From NCBI RefSeq assembly GCF_001592365.1, contig NZ_BCWU01000002.1:186001-250000 (forward strand): a stretch of DNA of 64,000 nucleotides, in the 5' to 3' direction. Position numbers and translations under genes: made by a program. The notes below the pieces were generated by a model. That model did not search any database. It was not told where the DNA came from and was given only the letters and a program-made list of their open reading frames with translations. This stretch comes from Gordonia hydrophobica NBRC 16057. GTDB lineage: Bacteria > Actinomycetota > Actinomycetes > Mycobacteriales > Mycobacteriaceae. Of the stretch, positions 61,860 through 64,000 are shown piece after piece. Each line of letters starts with the position of its first letter. The stretch's first letter is position 1.

Positions 61860-61892
61860 AACTGCTAGCAGTTATTTGTTACTAGTGGTAAC
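61860..61892. promoter_or_regulatory. Palindromic operators before the ephD-like gene
   Basis: AACTGCTAGCAGTT (61860-61873) is a perfect 14-base palindrome, and GTTAC-N5-GTAAC (61878-61892) follows 4 bases later. Together they cover the likely promoter and suggest repression by a TetR-type protein. Confidence 0.6.
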
Positions 61893-61924
61893 GTCTACTC
61901 AACCGCATTGGATGGGAGACGGAA

Positions 61925-63697
61925 ATGGCCGATTGGCATCGCTTCAACGTCAGGGGCGACGGCGTCGAGCTCGCCGCGTTCTCGTACGGCTTGCCGGGTG
62001 AGACCACACCCGGCAAGCCGGTCGTGCTGCTGGTCCACGGATGGCCCGACAGCCATCACCTGTGGGATCTGGTGGCCCCGCAGTTGGCCGAGCACTATCG
62101 GGTCTACGCCTACGACACCCGCGGCTTCGGGGAGAGTGATCGCCCCGCGCAGGTCGCCGCCTACCGCCTGGACACGCTGGCGGCGGACATGTTCGCCGTC
62201 GCACGCGCCGTGAATTCCGCAGGGAAGACGCACATCGTCGCCCACGACTGGGGCTCGGTGCAGGCGTGGGAGACCGTCACCACCGAGGGCGCTGACGACG
62301 CGATCGCGTCGTTCACCTCGGTCTCCGGTCCCAATCTCGATTTCCTCGGCGAATGGGCGCGAGGCAAGCTCGCCAACCCGACGCCGAGCAACATCGCCCA
62401 GGCGCTGTCGCAGGTCGCCTCGTCGGCGTACACCGCGTTCTTCCAGGTTCCGGTCGCCTCCGACGCCTTCTTCCGCGCGTTCGGCTCCGACAAGGTGTGG
62501 ACCGAGTTCCTCCACTTCATCGAGGGCACCCCGCGGGAGAACGCGACGTTCGGGCCCACGCTGCGCGACGACATGATCAACGGTCTCAAGCTGTATCGCG
62601 CGAACATCCGCGGCAAGCTGGCGAGCCCGAAACCCCGTCCGACGCGCGTCCCGGTCCTCGAGATCGTCAACGACCACGACATCGCGCTGCGGCCGGCCAT
62701 CTACGAGCGCACCCACACGCACGCTGCGAATCTGTGGCGCAAGCGCACGACGACGGGCCACTGGCTGCCGTACACCAACCCCGACTACCTCGCCACGACC
62801 GCCATCGAGTTCATCGATGCCATCGAGAACGGCGCGTCGGGCACACCGAACACCATCGACCGCGCGCATGTCACCGGCCCCGCGGGCGACCTGATCGGCA
62901 AACTCGCCGTCGTGACCGGTGCGGGCAGCGGCATCGGCCGCGAGACCGCCTACGCACTGGCCGACCTCGGGGCGGAGGTGGTCCTGGCCGACATCGACCT
63001 CGCCGCCGCAGAGGCGACCGCCACCGACTGCAAGGGCAAGGGCGTCCTCGCGACGGCGTATCGACTCGACGTCTCGAACACCGGGGCCGTGACCGAGTTC
63101 GCCGACCAGGTCCGCAACCTACACGGCGTCGCCGACATCGTCGTGAACAACGCGGGCATCGCGCTGGCGGGTTCGGCGCTGGCCGCGACCGACGAGCAGG
63201 TGGACCGACTGTTCGACATCAACCTCCGCGGCGTCATCAGCGGCAGCCGCGCCTTCGGTCGTCAGATGGTCGAGCGCGGCGCGGGCGGCCACATCGTGAA
63301 CCTGGCATCGGCGGCGGCCTTCACCCCGTCCCGCGACCTGGGGCTGTACTCGTCGAGCAAGGCGGGCGTCCTGATGTTCTCCGAGTCGCTGCGCGCCGAA
63401 CTGGCCGAGCACAAGATCGGCGTCACCGCGATCTGCCCCGGCATCGTCCACACCAACATCACGTCGAACGCGCAGTTCGCCGGCGCCGCCGACGAGGACG
63501 CGACCCGTGAGAAGGTCGACGGCTTCTACGCCAAGCGCAACTTCACGCCCGATCGTGTGGCCGCCGACATCGTCGCCGCCATCCGGAAGAACAAGGCCGT
63601 CGTTCCGGTGACGCCGGAGGCCGAGGTCGGCTACCGCGTCTACCGCTTCTTCCCCTGGGCGTCGCGCATCGGCGCCCGCCACAAGCTTGCCGACTGA
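61925..63697 (+). CDS. EphD-like fusion: alpha/beta (epoxide) hydrolase plus SDR
   Basis: A 590-residue fusion like M. tuberculosis EphD (592 residues). Residues 1-285 are an epoxide-hydrolase-type fold: HGWPDSHHLWD, the nucleophile Asp in VAHDWGSVQAW, YDTRGFGESD. Residues 318-590 are an SDR: AVVTGAGSGIGRETA, NNAGIALAGS, catalytic Tyr-Lys in YSSSKAG. EphD acts on mycolic acid epoxides or related lipids in mycobacteria. GGGAG lies 6 bases before the ATG. The following PF10118-like gene probably belongs to the same operon. Confidence 0.87.
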   Translation: MADWHRFNVRGDGVELAAFSYGLPGETTPGKPVVLLVHGWPDSHHLWDLVAPQLAEHYRVYAYDTRGFGESDRPAQVAAYRLDTLAADMFAVARAVNSAGKTHIVAHDWGSVQAWETVTTEGADDAIASFTSVSGPNLDFLGEWARGKLANPTPSNIAQALSQVASSAYTAFFQVPVASDAFFRAFGSDKVWTEFLHFIEGTPRENATFGPTLRDDMINGLKLYRANIRGKLASPKPRPTRVPVLEIVNDHDIALRPAIYERTHTHAANLWRKRTTTGHWLPYTNPDYLATTAIEFIDAIENGASGTPNTIDRAHVTGPAGDLIGKLAVVTGAGSGIGRETAYALADLGAEVVLADIDLAAAEATATDCKGKGVLATAYRLDVSNTGAVTEFADQVRNLHGVADIVVNNAGIALAGSALAATDEQVDRLFDINLRGVISGSRAFGRQMVERGAGGHIVNLASAAAFTPSRDLGLYSSSKAGVLMFSESLRAELAEHKIGVTAICPGIVHTNITSNAQFAGAADEDATREKVDGFYAKRNFTPDRVAADIVAAIRKNKAVVPVTPEAEVGYRVYRFFPWASRIGARHKLAD

Positions 63698-63737
63698 GCA
63701 CGACGAACCGACAATACGAGTACACCGGAGGATAGAC

Positions 63738-64000
63738 ATGACTACTGAAGCAACTCGCTCGACCGTCGAGACCGACCCCGGCAAGGTCGAACTCCACGCC
63801 CGGAACGTCGCCTTCGACTTGACGAACGCTCCGCTGCACTGGATCCCGAATCACCCCATGTCGTCGAACATGATCACGGTGCTGAACCTGCTGCTCCCCG
63901 AGGGCGAGCGCTGGTTCGTCGAGACCTTCAACGAGGCGCTGCCGCTGATCAAGGACGAGGCACTCGCCGCGGACATGCGCGGCTTCGTCGGCCAGGAGGC
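63738..64000 (+). CDS. PF10118-like predicted metal-dependent hydrolase, N-terminal part
   Basis: The 87 visible residues have the family start: VELHARNVAFDL, PLHWIPNHPMSSNMITVLNLLLPEGERWFVETFNEALPLI, the last part being the conserved PEGERWF block. Relatives are about 280 residues and have unknown metal-dependent activity. GGAGG lies 6 bases before the ATG. The gene continues past the window edge. Confidence 0.75.
   Translation, partial: MTTEATRSTVETDPGKVELHARNVAFDLTNAPLHWIPNHPMSSNMITVLNLLLPEGERWFVETFNEALPLIKDEALAADMRGFVGQE

Noticed and set aside
1..64000. tRNA, rRNA, CRISPR array, transposase or integrase
   Set aside because: None found by eye in either strand; the DUF559 units are the only candidate mobile genes.

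Overview
The window is high-GC actinobacterial DNA, most likely from a mycolic-acid-containing genus of the Mycobacteriales close to Gordonia or Rhodococcus. This is inferred from a mycobactin/nocobactin-type siderophore locus with IdeR-like iron boxes, a dnaK-grpE-dnaJ-hspR operon with HAIR operators, a WS/DGAT wax ester synthase, an EtfD-type membrane Fe-S oxidoreductase, an EphD-like hydrolase/SDR fusion, a mycofactocin-type alcohol dehydrogenase and KstR-like sites. The genus is not proven by the sequence. No tRNA, rRNA, CRISPR array or recognisable insertion sequence was seen.

1-14.2 kb, iron acquisition. A minus-strand operon with 4-base overlaps encodes salicylate synthase, a carrier-cyclisation-adenylation-carrier NRPS (MbtB-like), lysine N-hydroxylase, lysine N-acyltransferase, a free-standing thioesterase and the start of a polyketide synthase that runs off the left edge. 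The salicyl-AMP ligase is divergent, and two iron boxes lie in the shared promoter. A convergent FecBCDE-type siderophore uptake operon follows, with its own iron box.

14.2-25.4 kb, a catabolic island with visibly lower GC than its surroundings. It holds a cytochrome P450 with its ferredoxin and ferredoxin reductase, an alpha/beta hydrolase, a flavin aromatic hydroxylase, IclR and GntR regulators, and an operon of FAH-family enzyme, extradiol dioxygenase and acetoacetyl-CoA synthetase-like ligase. Together they look like an aromatic-ring hydroxylation and meta-cleavage route for an unknown substrate. The P450 and FAH promoters share a 56-base block with an ATTTCGAAAT palindrome.

25.4-30.7 kb holds a sulfurtransferase, a TetR regulator, a 3-alpha-HSD-like SDR with a perfect KstR-type box, an amidohydrolase, an atypical flavohaemoglobin and a DoxX protein. 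30.9-35.1 kb is the heat-shock operon (dnaK, grpE, dnaJ, hspR on the minus strand) with two HAIR operators; a HAIR-like site also precedes lon at 44.8 kb. 35.4-41.4 kb holds a SnoaL-like gene with a KstR-type box, an EthD protein, a crotonase, a MacSR-type two-component pair and a large DUF2339 membrane protein. 44.9-54.8 kb holds a VOC protein, alcohol dehydrogenase, secreted esterase, two membrane acyltransferases, a mini KASIII-like protein, a DUF218 protein and a WS/DGAT. 55.1-64 kb holds etfD, xthA, aspC, an ephD-like gene and a partial PF10118 gene.

The most unusual structure is a pair of paralogous DUF559/AbiEi-like nuclease genes (41.4-42.5 kb and 58.5-59.6 kb). Each lies between two convergent housekeeping genes, is flanked by two direct copies of a locus-specific bidirectional terminator hairpin, and carries the same promoter signature. 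This looks like a small selfish gene that inserts at intrinsic terminators and duplicates them.
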